The position numbers and the translations under genes were made by a program. A stretch of 64,000 bases of DNA from Lachnospiraceae bacterium GAM79 (lineage in GTDB: Bacteria; Bacillota; Clostridia; Lachnospirales; Lachnospiraceae): positions 3,472,001-3,536,000 of the forward strand of contig AP018536.1 of assembly GCA_003584705.1 (NCBI GenBank), given 5' to 3'. How positions within the stretch are numbered: position 1 is the first letter of the stretch; each line of letters opens with the position of its first letter. Shown here piece by piece: positions 26,531 to 35,370 of this stretch. The notes beneath the pieces are model-generated. The model had not been told where the DNA came from. It searched no databases and saw only the letters and a list, made by a program, of their open reading frames with translations.

Positions 26531-27312
26531 TATCCTTTGTAGTCTAATTCTGAATTCATAGGTGTTCCACTGTTTATATGAAATTTCTTTCTAACTACCT
26601 GTATATATTTGTCCTTTGCCAAATGCTGTTTTTCAATCAGTTCCAAATCATTTTTTAAATTCGCAATCTTATATACATCCTCCTGCTTATCCAGGCGCGT
26701 ATATTGATTTTCCCGAATAATCTGATCATATAATGCCTTGTTATCGTTAAAAACTTTTAAATATATTTGAATGGATTTCTCTGTGATGTTTCCAAGTTCC
26801 TCAAGACGCTTAATAATCGCCTTAGCCGGGACGCAGAAATAATTCATTAAATATGTTACTAAATCCATCATTATTTCAACCGTCAACGATCCTCCCGCAT
26901 ACTTGTTATATGCTAATCTTCTACCAGCCTCCAGATAAAATATTTCTGTCGGCATTAAGAATTCCGCTGTAAAACGCCCAACAATCTTTTCTATGTCTAT
27001 ATTACAATTTGCCACATTGTCCTGTACATACTGATCCACTTTCCACACATGCCCCAATTCATGCGCAGCTGTCCATACCTGTTCCTGTAAAACCTTAGAA
27101 GTATTAATATACACAAATTGCTTCATTTCCCCATTTAAAGGTTTGCAAATATGGCATCCGTCTATATCATCATCTAACGAATAATAAAGTACACAACATT
27201 CTTTTTCAAGTATTGCAAAAACATCATCTCTGACAATAATATTTAGTATGTTCTCTTCATCCCGTTTGATCTTAATAAATTTTTGAATGGCACTGACTAT
27301 TTCTTTCTCCAT
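26530..27312 (-). CDS. ImmA/IrrE-family metallopeptidase
   Basis: A zinc peptidase of 260 residues with the HExxH motif in WTAAHELGHVWKVD and a downstream FLMPTEIF segment typical of the family (ImmA cleaves the XRE repressor of ICEBs1). I chose the start at 27312 (MEKEIVSAIQ) because GGGAGG precedes it; a longer in-frame start at 27345 is possible. It sits between an XRE gene and a PIN-like gene in one operon, so it probably inactivates the XRE repressor on a signal and thereby releases expression of the module. The C-terminal ~100 residues are helical. Confidence 0.8.
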   Translation of the reverse strand: MEKEIVSAIQKFIKIKRDEENILNIIVRDDVFAILEKECCVLYYSLDDDIDGCHICKPLNGEMKQFVYINTSKVLQEQVWTAAHELGHVWKVDQYVQDNVANCNIDIEKIVGRFTAEFLMPTEIFYLEAGRRLAYNKYAGGSLTVEIMMDLVTYLMNYFCVPAKAIIKRLEELGNITEKSIQIYLKVFNDNKALYDQIIRENQYTRLDKQEDVYKIANLKNDLELIEKQHLAKDKYIQVVRKKFHINSGTPMNSELDYKG

Positions 27313-27349
27313 ATTTCCTCCCAAATGAAAAAAGGCCATTTTCAATGGC

Positions 27350-27700
27350 CTAACTCATTGCTATCAATTCCTGTACATCGCAATACATATCCAATAAATC
27401 TAAGATACATGTTTTATTTTCGGAAGAACTGAATGCACCTCGGCATTCCATACATCCAACCTCATGATATTCATCTTCTGTTCTAGGTAGATAAAGATCT
27501 TCTACTGTTGTCTGCAATTCTCTTGCAATATCAGCTTTCTCATCTTCACCCAAAAATAGCCGTCCATCCATAATTTTCCATAAATCATATTTAGAATATC
27601 CCAGATGCTCTGCTACTGTCTGTTCGTTAAATTTTCCGTTTACAATCAAAAATTTAACATTGTTCCCGAACACTCTATTCCTTTCGTTCATACGATCCAC
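27350..27700 (-). CDS. XRE-like repressor of the ImmA/PIN module
   Basis: A 116-residue protein. Residues ~12-70 form an HTH-like domain (NEQTVAEHLGYSKYDLWKIM) that is divergent from the standard XRE core. A CMEC segment near residue 80 and one further cysteine at about 96 could hint at metal or redox sensing. It is the first gene of the operon, 38 bp before the ImmA start. A 22-bp inverted repeat lies just upstream, fitting autorepression and relief by the ImmA peptidase. Confidence 0.68.
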   Translation of the reverse strand: MDRMNERNRVFGNNVKFLIVNGKFNEQTVAEHLGYSKYDLWKIMDGRLFLGEDEKADIARELQTTVEDLYLPRTEDEYHEVGCMECRGAFSSSENKTCILDLLDMYCDVQELIAMS

Positions 27701-27727
27701 TCCTATCCACTGGCTATCTTATCATAT

Positions 27728-27749
27728 GTAATATTTCGCATAATATTAC
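27728..27749. promoter_or_regulatory. Candidate operator of the XRE/ImmA/PIN operon
   Basis: A perfect inverted repeat, gtaatatt-tcgcat-aatattac, 28 bp upstream of the XRE start codon. Its position and symmetry suit an XRE dimer site. Core promoter boxes around it are not clear. Confidence 0.45.
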
Positions 27750-27820
27750 TACTATAGCAATTACCACATAGTTTTACAAGTGCTGATCATTTATATTTTA
27801 CCACATTTATTCTAAAATGC

Positions 27821-27862
27821 ACGACACTAGATATAGTTTTTACATTCTGTATCTAGTGTCGT
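27821..27862. terminator. 13-bp hairpin downstream of glmS2
   Basis: Arms acgacactagata (27821-27833) and tatctagtgtcgt (27850-27862). It lies 51 bp beyond the glmS2 stop and could be its terminator, though the following T-run is weak. A short mobile-element scar is an alternative. Confidence 0.45.
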
Positions 27863-27913
27863 AACCAACGTTCTACTTCAGTTTAAATATGGTTTCATCA
27901 TTACCTCATATTT

Positions 27914-29782
27914 TTACTCCACCGTCACACTCTTCGCCAGATTCCTGGGCTTATCCACATCCAATCCCTTTGCCACGCTGACGTAGTATCCCAGCAGCTG
28001 CAGGGGCACCACCGCCAGGCTGGCCATGAAATGCTCATCCACCTTCGGCACATAGACTGTGAAATTCACCTGATCTTCGATTTCGTAATTGCCGTAAGTA
28101 GTCAGGCCCATAAGATATGCGCCACGGCTCTTGCACTCCAGCATATTGCTTATAGTCTTCTCGTATAACTCATCCTGTGTCAAAACACCGATTACCAATG
28201 TCCCCTGTTCGATCAGGCTGATGGTTCCGTGCTTCAATTCACCGGCAGCGTATGCTTCGGAATGAACATAACTAATCTCCTTAAGCTTTAAGCTGCCTTC
28301 CAGGCAAATGGCATAGTCAATACCACGTCCTACGAAGAACACATCCGCTGCATTGGCATATTTTGCAGCAAACCACTGAAGGCGCTCTTTGTCCTCCAGA
28401 ATCTTCTGTATCTTCTCCGGGATTGTCATAAGTTCCGCAATATAATAGCCGTACTGTTCCTCTGTAAGCTTACCTCTGACCTCGGCAAACTGAACTGCCA
28501 GACAATACATTGCCGCAAGCTGGGCACTGTATGCCTTCGTGGTTGCCACAGAGATTTCCGGACCTGCAAGTGTATAGAACACTTTATCAGCTTCTCTGGC
28601 AATACTGCTACCCACCACATTGACAATCGCCATTGTGGCAATTCCTTTTTCCTTTGCGAGCCTTAATGCAGCCAAAGTATCTGCAGTCTCGCCAGACTGG
28701 CTGACCACGATCATCAGTGCCTTAGGGTTCAGGGACATTTTACGATATCTGAATTCTGAGGCAAGTTCCACACGCACCGGAATATCTGCCATGTCCTCCA
28801 GTACATATTGTGCCGCCATTCCAACATGCCATGCAGAACCACAGGCAACAATATAAATCTGTTCATAGGCCTTGATCTCATCCTCCGTAATCCCGATACT
28901 TTCAAAATCAATCTTTCCATCTTTCACTACAGAATTCAAAGTATCCTGAACTGCTTTCGGCTGCTCATGGATCTCTTTCATCATGAAATGTTCAAAACCG
29001 GCCTTCTCCGCCGCTTCCGCATCCCACTTAATCTCTGTAGTCTGCTTCTCGATTTCATCCCCATCCAGGTTATAGAAATGCGCCTCCCCCGGAGTCAGCT
29101 TTGCGAACTCAAGATTTCCAATATAATAAACATTTCTGGTATATTTCAAAATCGCCGGTACATCGGATGCTACATAAGTCTCACCATCCGCAATACCGAT
29201 GATCATGGGGCTGTCCTTACGTGCTACCCAGATCTCACCGGGATAGTCACGGAACATTAACTCTAGAGCATAGGATCCGCGGACACGCACCATAGTCTTC
29301 GCAATCGCATCAATGGGACCGAGCTTATATTTCTTGTAATAATAATCGACCAGCTTAATCACCACTTCTGTATCGGTCTGGCTATAAAAGGTATACCCAT
29401 GCTTCAGCAGTTTTTCTTTCAGTTCCGTATAATTCTCAATAATACCATTATGTACTCCAACTACTTCTGATTCCACCGCACCGGAACCGGATCTGCTGCA
29501 ATTGCCGGAGACATGCGGATGAGCATTTGTCTGGCTTGGCTCACCATGGGTCGCCCAACGGGTATGTCCGATGCCGCAGGTTCCCTTTAAAGCCTTTCCT
29601 CCATCAGTCTTCTCTATTAAATTAGACAGTCTCCCTTTCGCCTTTACCACCTGTGCAAGGGCTTCTCCATCACGGACTGCCAACCCCGCAGAGTCATACC
29701 CTCTATATTCCAGTTTGGACAGTCCATCCAATAGGATCGGAGCTGCCTGTCTATTTCCTGTAAATCCAACAATTCCACACAT
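27914..29782 (-). CDS. glmS: Glutamine--fructose-6-phosphate aminotransferase, copy 2
   Basis: Full-length 622-residue GlmS with the same domain plan as copy 1: N-terminal catalytic Cys2, two SIS domains, KSVTVE end. The visible protein differences from copy 1 are few and mild (for example RDGE for RDGD, NLIEK for NLVEK), while third-codon positions differ often. It follows glmM by 27 bp on the same strand, so glmM-glmS2 is an operon at the border of the polysaccharide locus. In the Campylobacter jejuni GDP-linked legionaminic acid route, dedicated GlmS- and GlmM-like proteins feed a PtmE guanylyltransferase; a PtmE-like gene is present at 53227, so this pair may be pathway-dedicated. Confidence 0.95.
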   Translation of the reverse strand: MCGIVGFTGNRQAAPILLDGLSKLEYRGYDSAGLAVRDGEALAQVVKAKGRLSNLIEKTDGGKALKGTCGIGHTRWATHGEPSQTNAHPHVSGNCSRSGSGAVESEVVGVHNGIIENYTELKEKLLKHGYTFYSQTDTEVVIKLVDYYYKKYKLGPIDAIAKTMVRVRGSYALELMFRDYPGEIWVARKDSPMIIGIADGETYVASDVPAILKYTRNVYYIGNLEFAKLTPGEAHFYNLDGDEIEKQTTEIKWDAEAAEKAGFEHFMMKEIHEQPKAVQDTLNSVVKDGKIDFESIGITEDEIKAYEQIYIVACGSAWHVGMAAQYVLEDMADIPVRVELASEFRYRKMSLNPKALMIVVSQSGETADTLAALRLAKEKGIATMAIVNVVGSSIAREADKVFYTLAGPEISVATTKAYSAQLAAMYCLAVQFAEVRGKLTEEQYGYYIAELMTIPEKIQKILEDKERLQWFAAKYANAADVFFVGRGIDYAICLEGSLKLKEISYVHSEAYAAGELKHGTISLIEQGTLVIGVLTQDELYEKTISNMLECKSRGAYLMGLTTYGNYEIEDQVNFTVYVPKVDEHFMASLAVVPLQLLGYYVSVAKGLDVDKPRNLAKSVTVE

Positions 29783-29809
29783 TTATTAATCCTTCCCAAA
29801 GGGATATTT

Positions 29810-31195
29810 CTATGCTTTATATCCCTTTTCACAGATGACATTTACCACTTCATCCACGTACTTCTGACAAATCTCCTGATCCGGAGCTTCTACCATGACA
29901 CGAATCACCGGCTCTGTACCGGACTCTCGTACCAAAATCCGTCCGGTATCTCCCAGTTTTTCCGTAACCGCAGCTACCGCTTTCTGCATGTCCGAATCGC
30001 TCTGCGCTGCCTTTTTATCTGTTACCCGAACATTTTCCAATACTTGCGGATAAATCTTCAGTGGTGCTGCCAATTCACTCATGGGCATCTTCTTAGCCAG
30101 CATGACTTCCATCATCTTCAGACTGGTCAAAATGCCGTCACCGGTACTTGCATACTTGGAAAAGATAATGTGTCCGCTCTGTTCTCCACCGATACGGCAT
30201 CCGTTCTTTGCCATATATTCATAGACATACTTGTCCCCTACAGCGGTCTTGGCATAGCCAATCCCCTGTTCATCAAACGCCTTATACAGACCAAAGTTTG
30301 ACATCACCGTAGTAACAACCGTATTCGTCAACAGCTTGCCACGTTCCTTCATATAGCAGCCATAAATGTATAAAATATGGTCACCTGTTATAACATTACC
30401 TTTTTCATCCACACACAGACAGCGATCAGCATCTCCGTCATAGGCAAAGCCCACATCCAGTCCATTTTCCACTACAAACTTCTGCAGACCTTCAATATGG
30501 GTAGAACCTGCATTGTTGTTGATATTTGTACCATTTGGTTTATTGTTAATAACATAGGTGTCTGCGCCAAGGGCATCAAATACGCTCTTCGCAATGTTCC
30601 AGCTTGAACCATTAGCACAATCCAATCCTACCTTAACTCCCCTGAAAGAATAGATGCCCAGGGAAATCAGATAGCCCATATAACGGTTACGTCCGGATAC
30701 ATAGTCTACCGTACAGCCGATTCCTTCTCTGCTGGCAAAGGGAAGTTCTGTCCAGTCCCGGTCAAATACATGAAGCTTACCGTCAATATAGTCCTCAATC
30801 AGCAGCAAGGTATCCTCAGGCATTTTTTCACCATTGCTGTCGATTAACTTAATCCCATTGTCATAATATGGATTATGACTGGCAGATATCATGATTCCAC
30901 AGTCAAAATCGTCCACTCGGGCAATATAGGCTACTGACGGAGTCGTGGTAACGTGCAACAGATACGCATCTGCACCGGATGCCGTCAATCCTGCTACCAG
31001 ACTGTATTCAAACATATAACTGGAGCGTCTGGTATCCTTTCCAATGACAATCCGCGCCGGTTCCCGGTTGTTATTTCTTACACGCAATTCGTTGTAATAC
31101 CAGCCCAAAAAACGTCCCACTTTATAAGCATGATCTGCAGTTAATGTAATTCCGGCCTCTCCACGGAAGCCATCTGTTCCAAAGTATTTTCCCAT
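29810..31195 (-). CDS. glmM: Phosphoglucosamine mutase-like enzyme
   Basis: A 461-residue alpha-D-phosphohexomutase that interconverts glucosamine-6-phosphate and glucosamine-1-phosphate. It has the GTDGFRG N-terminus, the phosphoserine loop ISASHNP (residues 103-109, S106 phosphorylated), the metal loop DGDADRC near residue 258, the sugar-binding GEQSGH and the phosphate-binding RESGTEPVIRVM near the end. Its start lies about 130 bp from the MBOAT gene end, with a plausible TATAGT -10 box in the gap. It is slightly longer than typical GlmM (445-450) and may be the second, glycan-dedicated copy of the cell. Confidence 0.9.
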   Translation of the reverse strand: MGKYFGTDGFRGEAGITLTADHAYKVGRFLGWYYNELRVRNNNREPARIVIGKDTRRSSYMFEYSLVAGLTASGADAYLLHVTTTPSVAYIARVDDFDCGIMISASHNPYYDNGIKLIDSNGEKMPEDTLLLIEDYIDGKLHVFDRDWTELPFASREGIGCTVDYVSGRNRYMGYLISLGIYSFRGVKVGLDCANGSSWNIAKSVFDALGADTYVINNKPNGTNINNNAGSTHIEGLQKFVVENGLDVGFAYDGDADRCLCVDEKGNVITGDHILYIYGCYMKERGKLLTNTVVTTVMSNFGLYKAFDEQGIGYAKTAVGDKYVYEYMAKNGCRIGGEQSGHIIFSKYASTGDGILTSLKMMEVMLAKKMPMSELAAPLKIYPQVLENVRVTDKKAAQSDSDMQKAVAAVTEKLGDTGRILVRESGTEPVIRVMVEAPDQEICQKYVDEVVNVICEKGYKA

Positions 31196-31328
31196 TTTTA
31201 TCTATCCTCGCACTATAAGATTTCCAAAATCCTTTTCTAAGCATTTGCTATTTTTTCAAATGCCTATTCCCTGTGCCGTCTGACACCAGGTTCGTGGATA
31301 TCTTCTACTTCTCATTATCAGTCTTCTC

Positions 31329-32840
31329 CTAAAACTGAAAGTATATAAATGCAGAAGATCCAACCATACCATGAAGAAGAATTACAATAACTTCTACATA
31401 AATTAATAAAACTTTTATGCCCCAATTTTGTCCATCTAATTTTCTCATAATAGTCGTTCCTTCATATTCGCACTTATGTGCAGAATATATTATGACCATT
31501 CCCAATGACATTAGTAAAATATCCAATGTATTTAGACCAAATGTCTCCATTGCAACAGTAAAAGGAGTATAATTGATTGGAGTTATGAACATATGCCTAA
31601 AAATATTAATTGCATTATACGTTCCACCCGAGCATGCAACAATCCAGCAAATGCATATTAAAAGCAATGTCCTTACTCTTCTAAACCAACACCAGCTCTT
31701 ACATTCTGTATTGACTTTAAAAGTCTTTACTAATATAGCAAACAGTGGCTGACAAAGATCACTTAATATTAGCAGTATACATGGAATACCTGCTGAAGCA
31801 ATGAAATAATACCCTGTCCCACCATGCCAAATTCCTATTAAAATCCAAAGCATTAGCATTGCTACATAAAAAGGAACTTTCTTTCCTGCCTTTTTTCCAA
31901 ATTTCTTTTTAGACCACTTAGCAACATTTTGTATCGGTTTTGACTTCTGTACAGGATACATAAAATAATCTTTAAACCATGTTCCCAGAGTAATGTGCCA
32001 TCTCTGCCAAAATTCCTGAATGGTTTCTGAAAAAAAAGGTGCTTTGAAATTCTCAGGCAGTTCTATACCAAACAACATAGAAGCGCCCATAATTATATCC
32101 ATGCAGCCAGAGAAATCAGTATACAATTGTACTGCATAGCACAAAGTTGCGCCCACAATTCCTACAAAACTATAGACCTCATAGTTTCCATAAACCGCAC
32201 TTACAATTATTCCAAACCGTTCGGAAATAACCAGCTTTTTGAAATATCCCCATGCCATTCGTCGCATCCCACTCGTAAGATTCCCATAATCCAATTTGTT
32301 ACGTTTATTAAACTGCTTATCCATAAATGGAAAACGTGTAAATGGTCCAGAAATCAGCTGGGGAAAATAGAAAATAAACAGTGCAACATCTACAGGATTT
32401 TTTGATGCCTTATAATTCCCCCAATATATATCGATAAGATATCCTATTGCCGACAAAGCATAATATGAAATACCAATTATAGACACAAATTGAAGACACG
32501 AAATATTTGCCTCTAAATTAAATATTGATACAATAATTCCCAGTATATTATAGGCATACTTTAGTAAAAACAAAACTAATACAAGCATCGAAATGCTTAT
32601 TACTAAGAAAAGGCTTTTAACTTTCCCTTCCACATGTTCAATTATTAAAGCTCCTATGTAAGTGACTCCCAAAATACCGAACATCAGCATAATTAATTTC
32701 ACTGCATTCACAGACGAAATACTGATATAAAAATAAACGCTTGCTGCAAGAAGTATATATTTCTGAAAGGGGTTAAATATATAAAACGCAATAATCACAA
32801 TTAATAAAAAAACAAAAAAGCTAAAGCTGGTAAGTGTCAC
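31329..32840 (-). CDS. MBOAT-family O-acyltransferase
   Basis: A polytopic membrane enzyme of 503 residues with the MBOAT hallmarks: YTDFSGCMDI (about 240-249), EFWQRWHITLGTWFKDY (276-292) and the catalytic His in GIWHGGTGYY (H339). In DltB- and AlgI-type systems it carries an acyl group across the membrane from a carrier to an extracellular glycan with an SGNH partner. It is the last gene of the leftward acyl-decoration module, after an ACP gene. A terminator-like hairpin lies between ACP and this gene. The C-terminus (GMVGSSAFIYFQF) recurs as a relic before the SGNH gene at 39144. Confidence 0.9.
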   Translation of the reverse strand: MTLTSFSFFVFLLIVIIAFYIFNPFQKYILLAASVYFYISISSVNAVKLIMLMFGILGVTYIGALIIEHVEGKVKSLFLVISISMLVLVLFLLKYAYNILGIIVSIFNLEANISCLQFVSIIGISYYALSAIGYLIDIYWGNYKASKNPVDVALFIFYFPQLISGPFTRFPFMDKQFNKRNKLDYGNLTSGMRRMAWGYFKKLVISERFGIIVSAVYGNYEVYSFVGIVGATLCYAVQLYTDFSGCMDIIMGASMLFGIELPENFKAPFFSETIQEFWQRWHITLGTWFKDYFMYPVQKSKPIQNVAKWSKKKFGKKAGKKVPFYVAMLMLWILIGIWHGGTGYYFIASAGIPCILLILSDLCQPLFAILVKTFKVNTECKSWCWFRRVRTLLLICICWIVACSGGTYNAINIFRHMFITPINYTPFTVAMETFGLNTLDILLMSLGMVIIYSAHKCEYEGTTIMRKLDGQNWGIKVLLIYVEVIVILLHGMVGSSAFIYFQF

Positions 32841-32874
32841 TGTTTCTACTACTCTCTTTCACCTATTTTCGAAC

Positions 32875-32904
32875 AAAGTAATGCTCCCACAGGAGCATTA
32901 CTTT
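32875..32904 (-). terminator. Terminator-like hairpin between ACP and MBOAT genes
   Basis: A perfect 13-bp stem (aaagtaatgctcc / ggagcattacttt) with a 4-base loop begins 15 bp after the ACP stop and lies only 35 bp before the MBOAT start. It may attenuate the acyl-carrier genes relative to MBOAT or mark the end of an acquired unit. Confidence 0.65.
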
Positions 32905-32919
32905 ATTAGTAGTCATTCT

Positions 32920-33162
32920 TTATTTCCCCATCTCCAGAATAATATCTACCATCTCTCCCACATTCTTCATCGTTACTACTTTACCCATTGGAATTTTAAA
33001 TTCAAATTCTTCCTCTACACCAACAATAAGATTAATATGTTCAAAAGAATCCCAACCGTCAACATCATCTGCTACTGTTTCGTCATGAAGCTCTATAGAA
33101 TCATCATCAAGGATTTCTCTAAACACTCCATTTAATCTCTCGTATACTTCTTCTCTCGTCAT
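32920..33162 (-). CDS. Stand-alone acyl carrier protein
   Basis: An acidic 80-residue four-helix carrier with the phosphopantetheine site GWDSFEHINLI; the modified serine is S39. It is not next to fatty-acid genes but between a MaoC-like gene and MBOAT, so it is likely the dedicated carrier of the acyl group for glycan decoration, comparable to DltC in D-alanylation. A holo-ACP synthase from elsewhere in the genome would have to activate it. Confidence 0.88.
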   Translation of the reverse strand: MTREEVYERLNGVFREILDDDSIELHDETVADDVDGWDSFEHINLIVGVEEEFEFKIPMGKVVTMKNVGEMVDIILEMGK

Positions 33163-33190
33163 ATCAAATGTCCTCCTTGGAAAATTAATT

Positions 33191-33619
33191 TTATTTCGTA
33201 ACCAGAACCTTCATCTTGGCTCTGGAAACCTTCTTATTCTCTTGATTTTTTATTACAATTTTTAGTCGAATCATCTTAAGTGCTACATCCTTATCAATAA
33301 CCTCTGCATATATGTTCAACTCATCCCCCACAAATACAGGCTTCATAAATGAAATTTCATCAAAACTATGTATGAGACTATATTTTCCTGGCAGGTACAT
33401 TCCTGCAACTGTAGAGTAAAGAGATGCCGTCAGCATTCCAAAAGCAACGTGCCCCTTAAATTTTCCCTTGCTCATCTCCAAAGCAAAACTATCATCTTTA
33501 TGCAATGGGTTTTCATCCCCAGTTATCATTCTGAAGGAATCTTCCATCTCTTTAGTAATCAACTTTTTAAAAGAGGCAGACATGCCAACTTCTATTTCGT
33601 CGAATGTGTACTCATTCAT
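33191..33619 (-). CDS. MaoC-like hot-dog dehydratase/hydratase
   Basis: A 142-residue single hot-dog-fold protein with the hydratase-2 motif ITGDENPLHKDDSFA (D35 and H40 are the catalytic pair) followed by GHVAFGMLTASLYSTVAGMY. Family members add or remove water on enoyl-/3-hydroxyacyl-thioesters. In this operon the likely substrate is the ACP-bound acyl unit, next gene downstream. It overlaps the transketolase C-half by 4 bp. Which thioester it acts on is inference. Confidence 0.8.
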   Translation of the reverse strand: MNEYTFDEIEVGMSASFKKLITKEMEDSFRMITGDENPLHKDDSFALEMSKGKFKGHVAFGMLTASLYSTVAGMYLPGKYSLIHSFDEISFMKPVFVGDELNIYAEVIDKDVALKMIRLKIVIKNQENKKVSRAKMKVLVTK

Positions 33620-34536
33620 TCTTCATAAGCCTCCTTCATTCGCCGATATATATTTATTGCATCAAGTTGATTAGCTTTCCTAACCATTGCATACGTACCA
33701 TATCCTTCTGCAAAAGTATCATTTAATCCAATTGGTATCACTCTTGCCTCAAGACCATTGTAAGTTATTGTCTCAGAAATTATACTAGCCAATCCTCCAT
33801 GTATATTATGCTCCTCAATAACAGCGACTTTGTCAATCTCTTTTACTATGTCAATAACTTCTTTTTCATTGAATGGTTTAATAGTGGTAACATTAATAAG
33901 CTTTGCCGAAATCCCATCCTGTTCAAGCATCTCGCAAGTCTTTACAGCCTCCTCTAAGATACTTCCAGTAACAAAAACTGCAATATTCTTACCTTCTCTT
34001 AAGCAATCACTTTTCTTTATATCATGAACATAATTATCCTCAAAATATTCCTTTTCATGATTCATGCCAATCTTGATATAAACCGGTCCGTCATGTTCAT
34101 ATGCCGTCTGTACGCAAGCCACTACCTGTCTTGGAGTTGCCGGAGATAAAATCATAAGATTGGGAATTGCTCTTAAAACCGATATATCTTCCGTAGTATG
34201 ATGTGTCGGACCAAGGGAACTCCAAGATAAGCCACTCCCCATACCTACAATCTTTACGTTAAGATTTTGAAAGCACACATCATCCCTTATAAATTCCATT
34301 GATCTATATGCCAAAAAAGCACCGGCGGTAAAAACAAACGGTTTTTTTCCTACTGAAGCCATACCAGCAGCTGCTGCAACCATATTTTCTTCGCCAATTC
34401 CAAAGTTGTACATCTGGTTTGGAAAATTTCTTTTAAACATCTCATCATAGCCTGTTCCGCTATCTGCAAGAAGATGTATGATATCCGGGTCTTTTTCCGC
34501 CAGTTCCATTAGTTTTCCAATATATGCACTATTCAT
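33616..34536 (-). CDS. Transketolase-like protein, C-terminal half
   Basis: A 306-residue protein equal to the pyrimidine-binding and C-terminal domains of transketolase. It has the cofactor-activating glutamate in FGIGEENMVAAAAG (about residues 42-55), GPTHHTTEDI near 115 and a final Rossmann-like domain with AVIEEHNIHGG. It pairs with the separate N-terminal half encoded 3 bp upstream. Split transketolases in biosynthetic clusters often transfer a two-carbon hydroxyacyl unit instead of serving the pentose pathway. The partner substrate here is unknown. Confidence 0.88.
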   Translation of the reverse strand: MNSAYIGKLMELAEKDPDIIHLLADSGTGYDEMFKRNFPNQMYNFGIGEENMVAAAAGMASVGKKPFVFTAGAFLAYRSMEFIRDDVCFQNLNVKIVGMGSGLSWSSLGPTHHTTEDISVLRAIPNLMILSPATPRQVVACVQTAYEHDGPVYIKIGMNHEKEYFEDNYVHDIKKSDCLREGKNIAVFVTGSILEEAVKTCEMLEQDGISAKLINVTTIKPFNEKEVIDIVKEIDKVAVIEEHNIHGGLASIISETITYNGLEARVIPIGLNDTFAEGYGTYAMVRKANQLDAINIYRRMKEAYEE

Positions 34537-34539
34537 TTG

Positions 34540-35370
34540 TTATACCAATTCCTCATCTGATATTCCAAGTTCTTCTTTGAATATCTTTAGTTCTTTCCTA
34601 CCCGGTAGTCTAAAATGCCAGTTAGGATTGTTTTCCATAATAGAAACGCCTTTACCCTTTATGGTATTAGCAATAATCAACCTAGGCATTCCACTGTTAT
34701 TTTCAGACAAAATCGTACTTTTAAAATCCTCCATATCATGTCCGTCTGTTTCAAGCACATCCCATCCAAAGCTTTTCCATTTGGCAGACCAGTTCGGAAC
34801 TCCGATTGTCTTTTCAACGAAATCCATTTTTTGAATATTATTACAATCCAAAATTGCAATCAGGTTATCTACTCCAAAGGCAGGTGCAGTCATAATTGCC
34901 TCCCAGACTGTTCCCTCCTCTAGTTCTCCATCTCCAAGCATTACATAAACCTTTGCAGGACTGTTATTCATTTTCAATGCCATAGCAATACCAAGTCCCA
35001 TGGACAATCCATGTCCTAGTGAACCCGTAGTTGCTTCTACCCACTGGCTATCCCTCATGCATGGTTCTCCGCCTATAAGAGAGTTCTCAGTTAAATAAGA
35101 TTTATAGATTTCATCAGATATCAAACCAGCCTCTTCCATTACACCATAAAGAGCAAGTCCTGCATGTCCCTTGCTTAATATAAATCGATCCCGATCCTTC
35201 CATTTTGGATTTTTACGATCGTATTTAAGAATTCCCTTTAGATACATGGCGTAAATCATTTCTAAGCTAGAATAACAGGATGCAAGGTGTGCCATTCCAC
35301 CTTTATACCCAGCTATAAATATCTTTTTTCTCAGTTCAAGCAGTTCTTTTATTTCCTGTTCTGAATTCAT
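34540..35370 (-). CDS. Transketolase-like protein, N-terminal (TPP-binding) half
   Basis: A 276-residue thiamine-diphosphate-binding domain: FILSKGHAGLALYGVMEEAG, TGSLGHGLSMGLGIAMA, and the TPP motif GDGELEEGTVWEA ... LDCNNIQ. Together with the next gene it rebuilds a transketolase without extra domains. The start overlaps the end of the acyltransferase gene by 35 bp, so the whole group is one compact operon. It could produce a glycolyl or longer ketol unit for loading on the nearby ACP, by analogy with hydroxyacetyl starter-unit enzymes of some antibiotic clusters; this is a hypothesis. Confidence 0.88.
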   Translation of the reverse strand: MNSEQEIKELLELRKKIFIAGYKGGMAHLASCYSSLEMIYAMYLKGILKYDRKNPKWKDRDRFILSKGHAGLALYGVMEEAGLISDEIYKSYLTENSLIGGEPCMRDSQWVEATTGSLGHGLSMGLGIAMALKMNNSPAKVYVMLGDGELEEGTVWEAIMTAPAFGVDNLIAILDCNNIQKMDFVEKTIGVPNWSAKWKSFGWDVLETDGHDMEDFKSTILSENNSGMPRLIIANTIKGKGVSIMENNPNWHFRLPGRKELKIFKEELGISDEELV

